Positions 27,989 to 37,960 of a DNA stretch of 64,000 nt are shown one piece after another. How positions within the stretch are numbered: the stretch's first letter is position 1; each line of letters begins with the position of its first letter. The position numbers were made by a program, and so were the translations under genes. Below the pieces are notes generated by a model. It made no database searches and had not been told where the DNA came from. It saw only the letters and a program-made list of their open reading frames with translations. This stretch comes from Cryobacterium roopkundense (GTDB lineage: Bacteria > Actinomycetota > Actinomycetes > Actinomycetales > Microbacteriaceae): positions 2,666,001 to 2,730,000 of the forward strand of contig NZ_JACHBQ010000001.1 of assembly GCF_014200405.1 (NCBI RefSeq), in the 5' to 3' direction.

Positions 27989-29242
27989 TCAGGCGCCGAG
28001 CGCCTTGAACTCGAGTTCGGCAGCGGTCGTGGTGTCGTCGGTGACAAAGGCAAAACGGCCGAAACCGGCCTCGGCGGCGCGGTCGAGCAGGGCCTTGAGA
28101 TTCTTGGTTCGGCGTTCGAGGCGCACGCGCAGGCCGTCGGCCACGAGCGCGGTCTTGAGCTGCACGAGGTGGGCCGGATCCGCGTCGGCGCTGTGCACGA
28201 GCACAACGGCGTCGGCAGCGGATGCGGCGTCGCGGCCCAGCAGGTCGACGATGCGTTCGAAGCCGATCGAGAATCCGCACGCCGGCACGTCCGTGCCGAG
28301 GAAACGCCCGATCATGCCGTCATATCGACCGCCGCCGCCGAGCGAGTACCCGAGGGTGGGGTGCGAGATCTCGAAGATCGTGCCGGTGTAATAACCCATG
28401 CCCCGAACCAGGGTGGGATCGAAGACAAGGTCGACCCGAGGCATGGCCGCGCGCAGGGCGAGCAGATCGGCGAATGCCGCCTGGTCGAGCCACTCCGGTA
28501 CGTCGGAGCCGAGGTCCCAACCCGAGCCCCCGAGTGTGTGCAATGTGTCGGCTATTCCCGCCGTGTCGATGCCGAGGCCGCCGAGCTCGGTGACCACACC
28601 GTCGACGCCGATCTTGTCGAGCTTATCGATCGTGATGAGGGCGCGTTCGGTGAGGTCGGCCGCGACGCCCCAGTGACCGAGCATGGTCGACAGGATTCGG
28701 CGGTCGTTGATGCGGATGGAGCAGCCGACAAGCCCCAGCGTGTCGAGGGTTGCCGCGGTCGCCGTGATCAACTCGATCTCGGCGAGCGAACCGGCTTCTC
28801 CGATGATGTCAATGTCGCACTGCACGAACTGGCGGTAGCGACCCTTCTGCGGCCGCTCCGCGCGCCACACCGGTGCGATCTGAATGGAGCGAAAGACGGT
28901 GGGCAGCTCGGCCCGGTGCGTGGCATAGAAGCGCGCAAGCGGAACTGTGAGGTCGAAACGCAGTCCCAGGTCGGCGAGGGACAGCAGGTCGTCCTGCTCG
29001 ACGGCGGCCGCGACATCCGTCGCCTTTAGGCCACGCTTCATCACAGCGAAGGCCAGCTTCTCGTTGTCGCCGCCGAGGCCCGAGTGCAGGCGTGCAGAGT
29101 CCTCCATCACCGGGGTCTCGATTTCGTCGAACCCGTGGGCGGAGAAGCTCTGACGGATCACCCCGAGCGCGTGCTCCCGTACGGCCTTGTCGGCGGGGAG
29201 GAAGTCACGCATGCCACGGGGAGGAGTTACAGGTGTTGCCAT
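27989..29242 (-). CDS. hisS: Histidyl-tRNA synthetase
   Basis: Class II aminoacyl-tRNA synthetase, 417 residues. It starts MATPVTPPRGMRDFLPADK. Motif 2 reads RYRQFVQCDIDIIGEAG, the histidine-specific loop LVRGMGYYTGTIFEI, and motif 3 GFSIGFERI. An anticodon-binding domain lies at about residues 325–417. The active-site sequence LRFDLTVPLARFYA resembles the archaeal/eukaryotic-like branch more than the E. coli type. ATG at 29242 has no strong ribosome-binding site. Confidence 0.95.
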   Translation of the reverse strand: MATPVTPPRGMRDFLPADKAVREHALGVIRQSFSAHGFDEIETPVMEDSARLHSGLGGDNEKLAFAVMKRGLKATDVAAAVEQDDLLSLADLGLRFDLTVPLARFYATHRAELPTVFRSIQIAPVWRAERPQKGRYRQFVQCDIDIIGEAGSLAEIELITATAATLDTLGLVGCSIRINDRRILSTMLGHWGVAADLTERALITIDKLDKIGVDGVVTELGGLGIDTAGIADTLHTLGGSGWDLGSDVPEWLDQAAFADLLALRAAMPRVDLVFDPTLVRGMGYYTGTIFEISHPTLGYSLGGGGRYDGMIGRFLGTDVPACGFSIGFERIVDLLGRDAASAADAVVLVHSADADPAHLVQLKTALVADGLRVRLERRTKNLKALLDRAAEAGFGRFAFVTDDTTTAAELEFKALGA

Positions 29243-29282
29243 GCCCTAATTCTGTCAGGTCGGTGGTGAGGCCCGAAGCGGG

Positions 29283-30005
29283 TCAGCCGCGAGGAAGGGC
29301 GATGATGCCCGCATCGAAGGCGTCCACGTCGGCCGCGCGCTCGGAGTTCGGCGTCATGGCGGCCTCCGCCCCACGGATCTCCCCCTGCAGATCTCGCAGC
29401 GCGGTGCGAAGCGCCCTCTCGGCATCGAGGCCCTTCGTCCTAGCTGTTGCGACGATGGCGAGCAGCAGCGGACCCAGCTCATCCTCGCTGTCCATCGCGA
29501 GCGGAAAGCCGCCGTCAGGTTCGATCAGGCCGATCTTCTCCGCACGCCCCAGAACCTTGTCCGCCAGGGCGAGGGCTGGCATACCAAGGGGAATACCGTC
29601 GAGCACGCTCGTGCGCTCCGGCTTCTCCTCCGCCTTGAAGCCGTCCCAGGCCGCCGACACATCGGCGGCGGTGTCGAGCTTGAGATCGCCGAAGACGTGC
29701 GGATGCCGGCCGATCATCTTCGCGTTCATGTGAGCCGCGACATCCTGAATGTCGAAATCCTCACCCGCGGTGTTCGCCGCGAGGTCGGAGTGGAAAAGCA
29801 CCTGGTAGAGAACGTCGCCGAGCTCCTCTAGTAGGTCATCACGACTGCCGGACTCGATCGCCTCCACGAGTTCGTGGGACTCCTCCACCAGGTACTGCAC
29901 GAGCGACTCGTGCGACTGATCGGCGTCCCAAGCGCAGCCACCCGGCGCCCGCAGCCGGGCCACTGTGGCGATGAGGGTGTCGAGTGAACTGGCGGCTTCT
30001 GTCAC
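29283..30005 (-). CDS. mazG: MazG family nucleoside triphosphate pyrophosphohydrolase
   Basis: Hydrolyses (d)NTPs to monophosphates and is thought to clear abnormal nucleotides. The all-α metal site [13 protein letters not shown]…[15 protein letters not shown] carries the E-x-x-E…E-x-x-D pattern. The 240 residues cover one complete MazG domain and a degenerate second. GTG at 30005 (encoding MTEAASS) follows AAGAAGGAG with good spacing; a TTG eight codons upstream is rejected on that ground. Confidence 0.9.
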   Translation of the reverse strand: MTEAASSLDTLIATVARLRAPGGCAWDADQSHESLVQYLVEESHELVEAIESGSRDDLLEELGDVLYQVLFHSDLAANTAGEDFDIQDVAAHMNAKMIGRHPHVFGDLKLDTAADVSAAWDGFKAEEKPERTSVLDGIPLGMPALALADKVLGRAEKIGLIEPDGGFPLAMDSEDELGPLLLAIVATARTKGLDAERALRTALRDLQGEIRGAEAAMTPNSERAADVDAFDAGIIALPRG

Positions 30006-30156
30006 GGTGAATCTCCTTCTTCCCTGCAATCGTAAGCTTCCCGGCCCGCCCGCGCTCCATGTTCGCTCAGAAGGGTCTGGTATTCTCGATAGCGGTGAGC
30101 CGGGAAGTCTGGTCGGCAGTTCAATTTATAGCGCCGAAAAATTTGAGGATCTACTC

Positions 30157-31536
30157 GTGCCCACATCTTCACCTGTTCCCATTTCTCCCTCCGATCGTCC
30201 CGATGGCACCGGCGCCGTGCTGCGTCGCGGCAGCCACTCTGAGTTCGTTCGTATTTCCGGCATCCTGCGCAAGGAGACCGTCGGCGGCGCCATCCTGCTG
30301 GTCGCGACCATCGCCGCCCTCGTCATGTCGAACACCCCGTTGTTCGCCGACTGGTACTTCGCCTTCCGTGACCTCAAAGTGGGCTACGAGCCCTGGCACC
30401 TCGAGCTGAGCCTCGGCGCCTGGGCGGCCGACGGCTTCCTCGCCATCTTCTTCTTCCTCGCCGGGCTTGAGCTCAAGCGCGAATTCGTGGCCGGTGACCT
30501 GCGCAGCGTCAACCGCGCGATCGTTCCCGTGGCCGCGGCCATGGGTGGCGTCATCGTTCCCGCCGTCTTCTACACCCTGATCAACCTGAACAGCGGCTCT
30601 GATGCCCTGCGCGGCTGGGCGATCCCCACGGCAACGGACATCGCCTTCGCCCTAGCCGTGCTGGCCGTCATCGGCAGTAAACTCCCCGCGGCCCTGCGCA
30701 TCTTCCTGCTGACCCTCGCTGTCGTCGACGACCTGCTAGCCATTGCGATCATCGCGTTCTTCTACACCACCGACATCGCCTTCGTGCCTCTGCTGCTCGC
30801 GATCGTTCCGCTCGCCCTCTACTGGATCCTCGCCCACAAGTTCTCCTACTTCTTCGGCACCAAGGCCCTCGCTGCCTGGGTGATCCTGCTGCCGATCGGT
30901 TTCGTGGTCTGGGCGCTCGTGCACGCTTCCGGCGTGCACGCGACGGTGGCCGGCGTACTGCTCGGCTTCGCCATCCCCGTGCTGCGCAGCCAGCGCGGCG
31001 GCGGCCCCGATGCCGGCCCCGGCCTCGCGGAAACCCTCGAGCACCGCATCCGCCCGCTGTCGTCGGGGTTCGCCATCCCGGTCTTCGCGTTCTTCTCCGC
31101 CGGAGTCGCAATCGGCAGTGTCGAGGGCTTCACTCAGGCCATCACAGACCCGGTCTCGATAGGCATCATCGTGGCGCTCGTGGTCGGCAAGCCGGTCGGT
31201 GTGTTGCTCGCGACCATCATCGTGACCAAGACTACGAAGGCGGCGCTCGATCCCGACCTGGCCTGGATCGACGTGGCGGGAGTGGCCCTGCTCGCAGGCG
31301 TGGGCTTCACAGTTTCCCTGCTGATCAGCGAGCTCGGCTTCGGCCAGGGCAGTCCGCACGATGACCATGCAAAGGTCGCCATCCTGGTGGGCTCGCTGCT
31401 CGCCGCCCTCGCCGCCACGGTTATTCTTCGCGGGCGCAACCGGCACTACGGCCGCATCGCCGAGAAGGAAGCCATCGACGCTGACAACGACGGCGTGCCC
31501 GACGTGTACCAGACCCAGAAGCAGGCCGAGAAGTAG
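30157..31536 (+). CDS. nhaA: Na+/H+ antiporter NhaA
   Basis: Electrogenic sodium/proton antiporter, 459 residues with 11–12 membrane helices. The transport-site aspartate pair is in [13 protein letters not shown], and the [12 protein letters not shown] helix and [12 protein letters not shown] segment are also present. GTG at 30157 is chosen from the GAGGATCTACTC site just before it; the longer frame upstream overlaps mazG and lacks any membrane character. A hydrophilic C-terminal tail (about residues 425–459) is rich in charged residues. Divergent from mazG. Confidence 0.93.
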   Translation: MPTSSPVPISPSDRPDGTGAVLRRGSHSEFVRISGILRKETVGGAILLVATIAALVMSNTPLFADWYFAFRDLKVGYEPWHLELSLGAWAADGFLAIFFFLAGLELKREFVAGDLRSVNRAIVPVAAAMGGVIVPAVFYTLINLNSGSDALRGWAIPTATDIAFALAVLAVIGSKLPAALRIFLLTLAVVDDLLAIAIIAFFYTTDIAFVPLLLAIVPLALYWILAHKFSYFFGTKALAAWVILLPIGFVVWALVHASGVHATVAGVLLGFAIPVLRSQRGGGPDAGPGLAETLEHRIRPLSSGFAIPVFAFFSAGVAIGSVEGFTQAITDPVSIGIIVALVVGKPVGVLLATIIVTKTTKAALDPDLAWIDVAGVALLAGVGFTVSLLISELGFGQGSPHDDHAKVAILVGSLLAALAATVILRGRNRHYGRIAEKEAIDADNDGVPDVYQTQKQAEK

Positions 31537-31549
31537 GCAGAACCATTCA

Positions 31550-31592
31550 CGAGAGAAGCCCCGTCGCTCACCGAGCGGCGGGGCTTCTCTCG
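31550..31592. terminator. Bidirectional terminator between nhaA and mfd
   Basis: Very long stem: CGAGAGAAGCCCCG at 31550 pairs with CGGGGCTTCTCTCG ending at 31592, with an inner CGCTC/GAGCG stem. It lies between convergent genes, 11 bases beyond the mfd stop, and could serve both. No clear T-run on either side. Confidence 0.85.
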
Positions 31593-31602
31593 TCATCGAA
31601 CG

Positions 31603-34600
31603 TTAGGTGGCCGGAACGGCGGCCTCCACCGGCCTCGGGAAGATCGCGCCGAGCAGCGTGTCGGTCCAGGCGATCAGCGTCGCGTCATCGACAGGCCCGC
31701 TCGTTCGTGGGTCGGTGCTCGTGCGGGGCAGCGGCACGATGAGTGCCCCGCTGGCCGGCGTGTATTTCGCGCCGGGGTACATCCGCCGCAGCCGAATCTG
31801 AATAGAATCGGCCAGATCAGCGGATGCGATGCGCAGGTTGGATCCCATGGCCACAACCTCGCTGAGCCCGGTCTGCTGGGCGTGCCAGCGCAAGCGGGAC
31901 ACTGCCACGAGGTTCTGCACCGGCACGGGAGGCTCTCCGTAGCGATCGGTGAGTTCATCGAGCACCAGGTCGATCTGGTCGGCCGTAGCCGTGGGCGAAC
32001 TCGCGCTCGAGAGTTTCTGGTACGCCTCGAGCCGTAGGCGCTCGCTGTCGACGAAGTCGTGGGGAATATGGGCGTCCACGGGCAGTTCGAGCCGCAGTTC
32101 GGTCTGCCCCTCCGCCACATCACCACGGAAGGCGCTCACGGCCTCGCCGATCATGCGCAGGTAGAGGTCGAACCCCACACCTGCGATGTGCCCGGCCTGT
32201 TCGCCGCCCAGCAGGTTGCCCGCGCCACGGATCTCGAGGTCTTTCAACGCCACCTGCATGCCCGCGCCGAGCTCGTTGTTCGCCGCGATCGTCGAGAGGC
32301 GATCGTGCGCGGTCTCGGAGAGCGGCTTGTTGCCGTCGTAGAGGAAGTACGCGTAGGCACGCTCACGCCCACGCCCGACCCGTCCGCGCAGCTGGTGCAG
32401 CTGGCTCAGACCGAACTTGTCGGCGCGGTCGATGATGATCGTGTTCGCATTCGCGATGTCGAGGCCGGTCTCGATGATCGTCGTCGACACCAGGATGTCG
32501 AACTTGCGCTCCCAGAAGTCCCCTACCACCTGCTCGAGCTGCGCCTCCGGCAGCTGGCCGTGCGCCACGGCAATGCGCGCTTCCGGCACGAGTTCGGCGA
32601 GTTGCGCGGCGACGCGGTTGATGCTCGTCACCCGGTTGTGCACGAAGAAGATCTGGCCCTCGCGAAGTAGCTCGCGACGGATGGCGGCGCCCACCTGCCG
32701 CTCGGAGTAAGGCCCCACGAAGGTCAGAATGGGGTGGCGGTCCTCCGGCGGCGTCGCGAGCGTCGACATCTCCCGAATACCGGTGACGGCCATCTCGAGG
32801 GACCGCGGAATGGGCGTCGCGCTCATCGCGAGGATGTCCACGTTGGTCTTGAGCTTCTTCAGGGCGTCCTTGTGCTCCACCCCGAAACGCTGCTCCTCGT
32901 CGATGATGACAAGCCCGAGGTCTTTAAAGATGATCGACGGCGACAGCAGCCGGTGGGTGCCGATCACCACATCGACGGTTCCGTCGAGCATTCCCGCGAT
33001 GGTCTCGCGGGATTCCTTCTCGGTCTGAAAGCGCGACAGGGCACGGAGGTGCACCGGGAAGCCGGCGAAGCGCTCCTTGAAGGTCTCCATGTGCTGGCTC
33101 ACGAGCAGCGTCGTGGGCACGAGCATCGCCACCTGCTTACCGTCCTGGATGGCCTTGAATGCGGCCCGCACGGCGACCTCGGTCTTGCCGAATCCCACGT
33201 CGCCCGAGAGCAGGCGGTCCATCGGGATGGGCCGCTCCATGTCGGCCTTGACCTCGTCGATCGTGGTCAGCTGGTCGGGAGTCTCCACGAACGGGAAGGC
33301 CTCCTCGAGCTCGCGCTGCCAGGGGGTGTCCGGCGCGAACGCGTGGCCCTTGCTCGCCATGCGTGCCGAGTACAGTTTGACGAGCTCCACGGCGATGTCT
33401 CGCACGGCCTTGCGGGCCTTCGTCTTTGCCGAGGACCAGTCGCTGCCGCCCATCTTGCTCAGCGCCGGCGCCTCGCCGCCGACGTAGCGGGACACGAGAT
33501 CGAGCTGGTCGGTGGGCACGTAGAGCTTGTCGCCAGGGTGCCCCCGCTTCGACGGCGCGTACTCGAGTACGAGGTACTCACGCGTGGTCTTGATCGGGTT
33601 GCGCCCGCCGCTCGACACCTCCCGCTGGGTCAGCTCGAGGAAGCGTCCGATGCCGTGCGTCTGGTGCACAACGTGGTCGCCAGCCTTCAGCTGAAGCGGG
33701 TCGACGACGTTCTTGCGCCGACTCGCGAGCTTCTTTACCTGCCGGGCGTCGTAGCCCGCGGTGCGCCCGTAAAACTCGGACTCGCTGATCAGCGTCAGTT
33801 TGGTCTGCGCGAGTTCGAAGCCGTGGTCGACACCGGCCTTGAGCAGGTAGGCGATACCCGGTTCTGGCTCGTTCGGCCACATGTCCACCACCCGGGCCGG
33901 CAACTCGTGCTCGGCGAGCACCTGCGCCGCACGTTCCACGAGGCCGGTGCCCTGCGCCACGATACCCACGGTCCAGCCGTCTTTCAGCCTCGCGGACACG
34001 TGGCCGACGGCACCCTCCACGTTGCCCTGGAAGCTCGGCACGGCCTCGGCCTCAATACGGATGCTGAGCATGGAGTCGATGTCGGTGGCCGCCGGCCCGG
34101 CCTGGAAGGAGCTCAGCGTCCACCACGAGTGACCGGATGCCGGTGCTCCCGGACGCGTGTGCGTGACGGATTCCCGCAGCCGGCCCAGAGTGAGAAAGTC
34201 CCCCGATTCGAGGTCGATCGGGGAATCGGCGCCCGCGGTGGCGGCGCTCCACGCCGCCCCGAGAAACTCGCGGTTCGTTTCGGCGAGGCTGATCGCGCGG
34301 CTCGCCACGCGTTCGGGTGAGATCACGGCGACAGCCGCTCGGGCCGGCAGGTAGTGCGTCACAGGAACGAGCCTGTCGACGAGCGCCGGGGCGAGGCTTT
34401 CCATGCCCTCCACCGGGATGCCCTCTGCGATCTTGGCGAGCATGCCGGAGAGGCTCGGAAACTCGTGCTCCATCTCGCGGGCGCGTTGCCGCACCGCGGG
34501 GCTCAGCAGTAGTTCGCGGCTCGGCGGCAGACTCACGACGTCGACAGGTTCCGGTAGCGAACGCTGGTCGGCCACGGAGAATTGGCGGATCTGCTCCACC

Positions 34601-35226
34601 TCATCGCCGAAGAATTCAATGCGGAACGGATGCGAGGCAACCGGAGGGAACACGTCGAGGATTCCGCCGCGCACGGCGAACTCGCCGCGCCGGGTGACCA
34701 TGTCGACGCGGGCGTAGGCCACGCCCACGAGCTGCAGGGCAATGGCGGCAAGGTCGTGGCCCCGCGCCGACACCCGAAGTTCGATGGGCTCGTAGTCGGT
34801 GAGGTTGTCGGCAACGGGCTGCAACGCCGCCCGCACCGAGGCCACGACGATAAGCGGCCGGCGGTCACCGACGGGGGTCTCTTCCCACTCGCGCATGCGA
34901 CGAAGCGCGTGTAACCGGTTGCCCACGATCTCGGCGCTCGGACTCAGCCTTTCGTGCGGCAGGGTTTCCCAGGCCGGAAAATCGATGATCTCGGCGTCAC
35001 AAGCGAAGCAGGCGAGGTTGTCGCGCAACGCCTCGGACTCGCGACCGGTCGCTGTGATCACGAACAGAGCCTGCGCCTCGTCGCCACGTTGCTCGAGCAG
35101 GGCGGCTAACAGGGGCGCCCGAAGGCCCTCCGTGAGCGAGAAATCGGCGTCCCTGCTCGCATACGCGAGGGCGCTATCGAACGTGGAGGCGCGCTTGAGC
35201 GCAGCGATTAAGCCCTGAAGGATCAC
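31603..35226 (-). CDS. mfd: Transcription-repair coupling factor Mfd
   Basis: ATP-driven translocase that removes RNA polymerase stalled at lesions and recruits UvrA. 1207 residues. The UvrB-like N-terminal region covers about residues 1–400. The polymerase-interacting domain begins near residue 510 (GDHVVHQTHGIGRFLELTQ). The helicase core has Walker A in LLSGDVGFGKTEVAVRA (about residue 675) and DEEQ box IIDEEQRFGV. The C-terminal TRCF domain starts near 1010. GTG at 35226. Follows pth, as in many Gram-positive genomes. Confidence 0.96.
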   Translation of the reverse strand: MILQGLIAALKRASTFDSALAYASRDADFSLTEGLRAPLLAALLEQRGDEAQALFVITATGRESEALRDNLACFACDAEIIDFPAWETLPHERLSPSAEIVGNRLHALRRMREWEETPVGDRRPLIVVASVRAALQPVADNLTDYEPIELRVSARGHDLAAIALQLVGVAYARVDMVTRRGEFAVRGGILDVFPPVASHPFRIEFFGDEVEQIRQFSVADQRSLPEPVDVVSLPPSRELLLSPAVRQRAREMEHEFPSLSGMLAKIAEGIPVEGMESLAPALVDRLVPVTHYLPARAAVAVISPERVASRAISLAETNREFLGAAWSAATAGADSPIDLESGDFLTLGRLRESVTHTRPGAPASGHSWWTLSSFQAGPAATDIDSMLSIRIEAEAVPSFQGNVEGAVGHVSARLKDGWTVGIVAQGTGLVERAAQVLAEHELPARVVDMWPNEPEPGIAYLLKAGVDHGFELAQTKLTLISESEFYGRTAGYDARQVKKLASRRKNVVDPLQLKAGDHVVHQTHGIGRFLELTQREVSSGGRNPIKTTREYLVLEYAPSKRGHPGDKLYVPTDQLDLVSRYVGGEAPALSKMGGSDWSSAKTKARKAVRDIAVELVKLYSARMASKGHAFAPDTPWQRELEEAFPFVETPDQLTTIDEVKADMERPIPMDRLLSGDVGFGKTEVAVRAAFKAIQDGKQVAMLVPTTLLVSQHMETFKERFAGFPVHLRALSRFQTEKESRETIAGMLDGTVDVVIGTHRLLSPSIIFKDLGLVIIDEEQRFGVEHKDALKKLKTNVDILAMSATPIPRSLEMAVTGIREMSTLATPPEDRHPILTFVGPYSERQVGAAIRRELLREGQIFFVHNRVTSINRVAAQLAELVPEARIAVAHGQLPEAQLEQVVGDFWERKFDILVSTTIIETGLDIANANTIIIDRADKFGLSQLHQLRGRVGRGRERAYAYFLYDGNKPLSETAHDRLSTIAANNELGAGMQVALKDLEIRGAGNLLGGEQAGHIAGVGFDLYLRMIGEAVSAFRGDVAEGQTELRLELPVDAHIPHDFVDSERLRLEAYQKLSSASSPTATADQIDLVLDELTDRYGEPPVPVQNLVAVSRLRWHAQQTGLSEVVAMGSNLRIASADLADSIQIRLRRMYPGAKYTPASGALIVPLPRTSTDPRTSGPVDDATLIAWTDTLLGAIFPRPVEAAVPAT

Positions 35227-35281
35227 CGGTCGAGTCTACGCACCCCCGCTGACAGCCGCATCAAAGCACCCGCCGGCGAGG

Positions 35282-35392
35282 CCCCGCCGGTCAAGGCGCG
35301 ACAAAGGAGCGATCGAGACCCCGCCGGTCGAGGCGCGACAAAGGAGCGATCGAGACCCCGCCGGTCGAGGCGCGACAAAGGAGCGATCGAGA
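35282..35392. repeat. Three 37-bp tandem repeats between pth and mfd
   Basis: Three almost identical 37-base units (each begins CCCCGCCGGTC and ends GGAGCGATCGAGA) stand in tandem in the 294-base spacer 35227–35520. Partial inverted copies follow at about 35444–35480 (GCGCCTCGACCAGCGGG). They contain the CTCGACC/GGTCGAG words shared with the dispersed palindrome family. No gene is supported in this spacer. Confidence 0.8.
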
Positions 35393-35520
35393 CCCCGCGA
35401 GCTGGCCCTCAGACCGCACACGGGCCTGAGGAATGTCTCACCAGGCCTCGATCGCTGGCGCCTCGCGCCTCGACCAGCGGGTTGTTCGCGCCTCAGCGCG
35501 AGGAGCGGGAAGGGTGGCGC

Positions 35521-36105
35521 TCAGGAGGGGGCGTGGAACCGTTGCTGGGCGGCGGTGAGACCGTCGCTCGCGATGTACTCAATCGCGTCCGCGGCATCCG
35601 TCAAGATGTTGGGCAGAACGGAGCGCTCAGCCGACGTGAAGTCGTGGAGCACAAAATCCGCAGCGGGCTGCCGGCCAGGAGGACGGCCGATGCCCATGCG
35701 CACGCGAATGAAGTCACCCGTGCCCGTGGCGGCGATGATATCTCGCAGGCCGTTGTGGCCGCCGTGGCCGCCACCCACCTTGAGCTTGAGGGTGTCGAAC
35801 GGGATATCGAGGTCGTCGTGCACAACGATGAGGTGCGACGGCTCGAGCGAGTAGAAGCGCAGGAGCGCGGCAACCGGGCGGCCAGACACGTTCATGAACG
35901 TATTCGGTTTGGCCAGCACGAGCTTCGGGCCTCCGGGGGCGCTGCGGCCTTCGGCGACCGATGCGGCGGTCTTATGGTTCTTGAAATTGGCGCGCAGGCC
36001 ATCGGCCAGCTGCGCGAGCACCATATGGCCGACATTGTGGCGATTACCGGAGTAGTCGGGCCCGGGGTTACCGAGCCCGACTACGAGCCAGAGATTCTCG
36101 TCCAG
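35521..36105 (-). CDS. pth: Peptidyl-tRNA hydrolase, non-canonical start
   Basis: Releases tRNA from peptidyl-tRNA that has dropped off the ribosome. The conserved N-terminus VVGLGNPGPDYSGNRHNVGHM is encoded upstream of the first ATG (36024). Catalytic His is in NRHNVGHM, Asp in VVHDDLDIPFDTLKLK, and Asn in KPNTFMNVSG. No ATG, GTG or TTG occurs in frame before this region. The likely start is CTG at 36105, six bases after GGAGG (an ATT two codons earlier is the alternative), giving about 194 residues, normal for the family. Sits 38 bases after rplY. Confidence 0.88.
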   Translation of the reverse strand: MDENLWLVVGLGNPGPDYSGNRHNVGHMVLAQLADGLRANFKNHKTAASVAEGRSAPGGPKLVLAKPNTFMNVSGRPVAALLRFYSLEPSHLIVVHDDLDIPFDTLKLKVGGGHGGHNGLRDIIAATGTGDFIRVRMGIGRPPGRQPAADFVLHDFTSAERSVLPNILTDAADAIEYIASDGLTAAQQRFHAPS

Positions 36106-36143
36106 TGGAATCCTCCGCTTACGACGGAACCAGAAGGGAATGA

Positions 36144-36746
36144 CTACGCGGCGGGGGTTGCGGCGGCGGCGGCGACCTCGGTCTCGGCCTCTTCCTCGTC
36201 CTCGCCACGCGGCGTGTGCACGTAGACCACGAGGGTGTCGGGCTCGGAGATGAGCACGGCGCCCTCAGGCAGCGTGACGTCGGACGCGTGGATCTGGGCG
36301 CCGTCTTCGAGGCCCTCGATCGACACGCTGACGTTCTCGGGGATGTCGGTTGCCTCGACCTCGAGCAGCAGGGTCTTGGTGTCGAAGTCGGCCATCGTGC
36401 CGGGGAAGGACTCGCCGGCCATGTGCACCTGAACCTCAACCTGAACCTTCTCGCCCTTACGGACGACGATGAGGTCGATGTGCTCGATGATCGCGAGAAC
36501 CGGGTCCTTCTGAACGTCCTTCACCAGAACGAGCTGGCTCTTTCCGTTGATGTCGAGGTCGAGGATCGCGTTCGCGCGGCGGAGCAGCAGGCCGATGCGG
36601 TGCGCGGGAAGCGACACGTGCACGGGCTCGGTGCCGTGGCCGTAGATGACGGCGGGGATCATGCCCAGCACGCGCAGCTTGCGGGCCGCACCCTTGCCGA
36701 ACTTCTCGCGCAGGTCAACCTGAACCTTGTTGATCTCTTTAGCCAT
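36144..36746 (-). CDS. rplY: 50S ribosomal protein L25/general stress protein Ctc
   Basis: Binds 5S rRNA in the large subunit. At 200 residues it is the long (Ctc/TL5) form: an N-terminal L25 domain (about residues 1–95) plus the C-terminal β domain (about 100–185), ending in an acidic and alanine-rich tail (EDEEEAETEVAAAAATPAA). ATG at 36746 follows AAGGAG. rplY–pth–mfd is the usual order. Confidence 0.95.
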   Translation of the reverse strand: MAKEINKVQVDLREKFGKGAARKLRVLGMIPAVIYGHGTEPVHVSLPAHRIGLLLRRANAILDLDINGKSQLVLVKDVQKDPVLAIIEHIDLIVVRKGEKVQVEVQVHMAGESFPGTMADFDTKTLLLEVEATDIPENVSVSIEGLEDGAQIHASDVTLPEGAVLISEPDTLVVYVHTPRGEDEEEAETEVAAAAATPAA

Positions 36747-37015
36747 GGTGCATCTCCTTGCGGACCCGTGGGCCCTGGTCGTTGTCTAATGCTGCGTCGT
36801 CGCGTAGTGGCGCGTCGTTCTTTGATGCCGTGTCAACTCGAACGCATGTCAGCGTGAGGAAAAGCTCAAAGTCTCGTCCGCCGCGTCGATAACGGATGCC
36901 TGTGGCCCGGTTTCCCGGGAAGGCGGCATCCCTCGCCGAAGTTCAGTTATTAACTTTACACGTTTCGTCGGCCCCGCGCAGCTCGGGCGTGTCGCGCACC
37001 GGGTCAGGGGACGTT
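36747..37015. other. 269-base spacer between the pfkB-type kinase and rplY
   Basis: No gene supported. Contains the rplY ribosome-binding site and presumably its promoter. The remainder includes GGTTTCCCGGG and an AT-rich stretch GTTATTAACTTTACACG near 36947–36963, unlike the surrounding base composition. This is where housekeeping gene order gives way to the sugar-acid block. Confidence 0.5.
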
Positions 37016-37960
37016 TCACCGAACCGTTGTGCCCGACTCGGCGTCGAGCAGCCCCAACTCGTCTCGGGTGGGCAGCCCCTCCCAATCGCCGACGGCCGCG
37101 ACCGCGAACGCCGCGGTGACGGTGCCCCGTCGGAGCGCAGATACCGGATCCAGGTCGTCGAGAACTCCCGACAGAAAGCCCGCGGTGAAGGCGTCCCCCG
37201 CGCCAATCGTGTCGCGAACGGCAATCTGGAGGGCCGGGGCGTCGTACCCGATTCCGTGCCGCCACAGGGTCGCGCCACGTGCTCCGCGTTTGATCACCAG
37301 ATGCGCCACACCCTCCGCCGCGAGTTCCTGCCTGATGTGGTCTTCTTCGCCCGAACCCACGAGGGCGAGCTCGTCCTCGGACGCAATGACGATATCGACC
37401 TGGCGCGCCAGGGCGCGCAACACGGGGCCGGCCTCGCCCGGCGTCCACAGCTTCGAACGGTAGTTGATGTCCAGGCTGATCAGGCTGCCGGCCGCGCGCG
37501 CCAGCCGAATCGCCTCCCGCACGCAGTCGGCGGCCCCGGCGGACAGGGCCGGCGTTATTCCGCTCAGGTGGAGAACGCGCGGGGCGTCCGTGAGGGCGGC
37601 CGTCGCGTCCGACGCCGTGAGGGCCGACCCCGCCGAACCGGACCGGTAGTAGCTGACCCTGGAGATGTCGGAGACCCGGCGTTCCGCGAGCATAAGCCCG
37701 GTCGAGCGTGCCGAATCCGTCGCGACGGTGTCAACGACGACGCGTTCGGCCCGCAGGGTGCGCAGAATGAATTCACCCACTTCATCAGCGCCCACCCGAC
37801 CTGCCCAGCGCACCGAGTGTCCCAACCGTGCCAACCCGATGGCCACGTTGGATTCGGCACCCGCCATTGTCATGGTGAGAAAGCCCCCCAGCCGCAGCGG
37901 AGTGTCGGTTCGAAGGCTCACCATGGTCTCGCCCAGGGTGACGACGTCTGGTCCCGTCAC
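37016..37960 (-). CDS. PfkB-family sugar kinase, probable 2-keto-3-deoxy-aldonate kinase
   Basis: Ribokinase-type kinase, 314 residues. The N-terminal GLARLGHSVRWAGRVGADEVG and the C-terminal anion-hole/base motif DTIGAGDAFTAGFLSG are intact. It resembles KdgK-type enzymes. In context it should phosphorylate 2-keto-3-deoxygalactonate before the aldolase. E. coli uses an unrelated kinase family (DgoK) for this step. GTG at 37960 overlaps the aldolase stop (GTGA). Confidence 0.85.
   Translation of the reverse strand: MTGPDVVTLGETMVSLRTDTPLRLGGFLTMTMAGAESNVAIGLARLGHSVRWAGRVGADEVGEFILRTLRAERVVVDTVATDSARSTGLMLAERRVSDISRVSYYRSGSAGSALTASDATAALTDAPRVLHLSGITPALSAGAADCVREAIRLARAAGSLISLDINYRSKLWTPGEAGPVLRALARQVDIVIASEDELALVGSGEEDHIRQELAAEGVAHLVIKRGARGATLWRHGIGYDAPALQIAVRDTIGAGDAFTAGFLSGVLDDLDPVSALRRGTVTAAFAVAAVGDWEGLPTRDELGLLDAESGTTVR

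Noticed and set aside
32734..34320. 528-residue open frame opposite mfd
   Set aside because: Antisense shadow of conserved mfd sequence; rich in His/Arg/Gly with no motifs.
36849..37448. 199-residue minus-strand frame upstream of rplY-side spacer
   Set aside because: Out-of-frame shadow of the PfkB kinase with arginine/glycine-rich composition.
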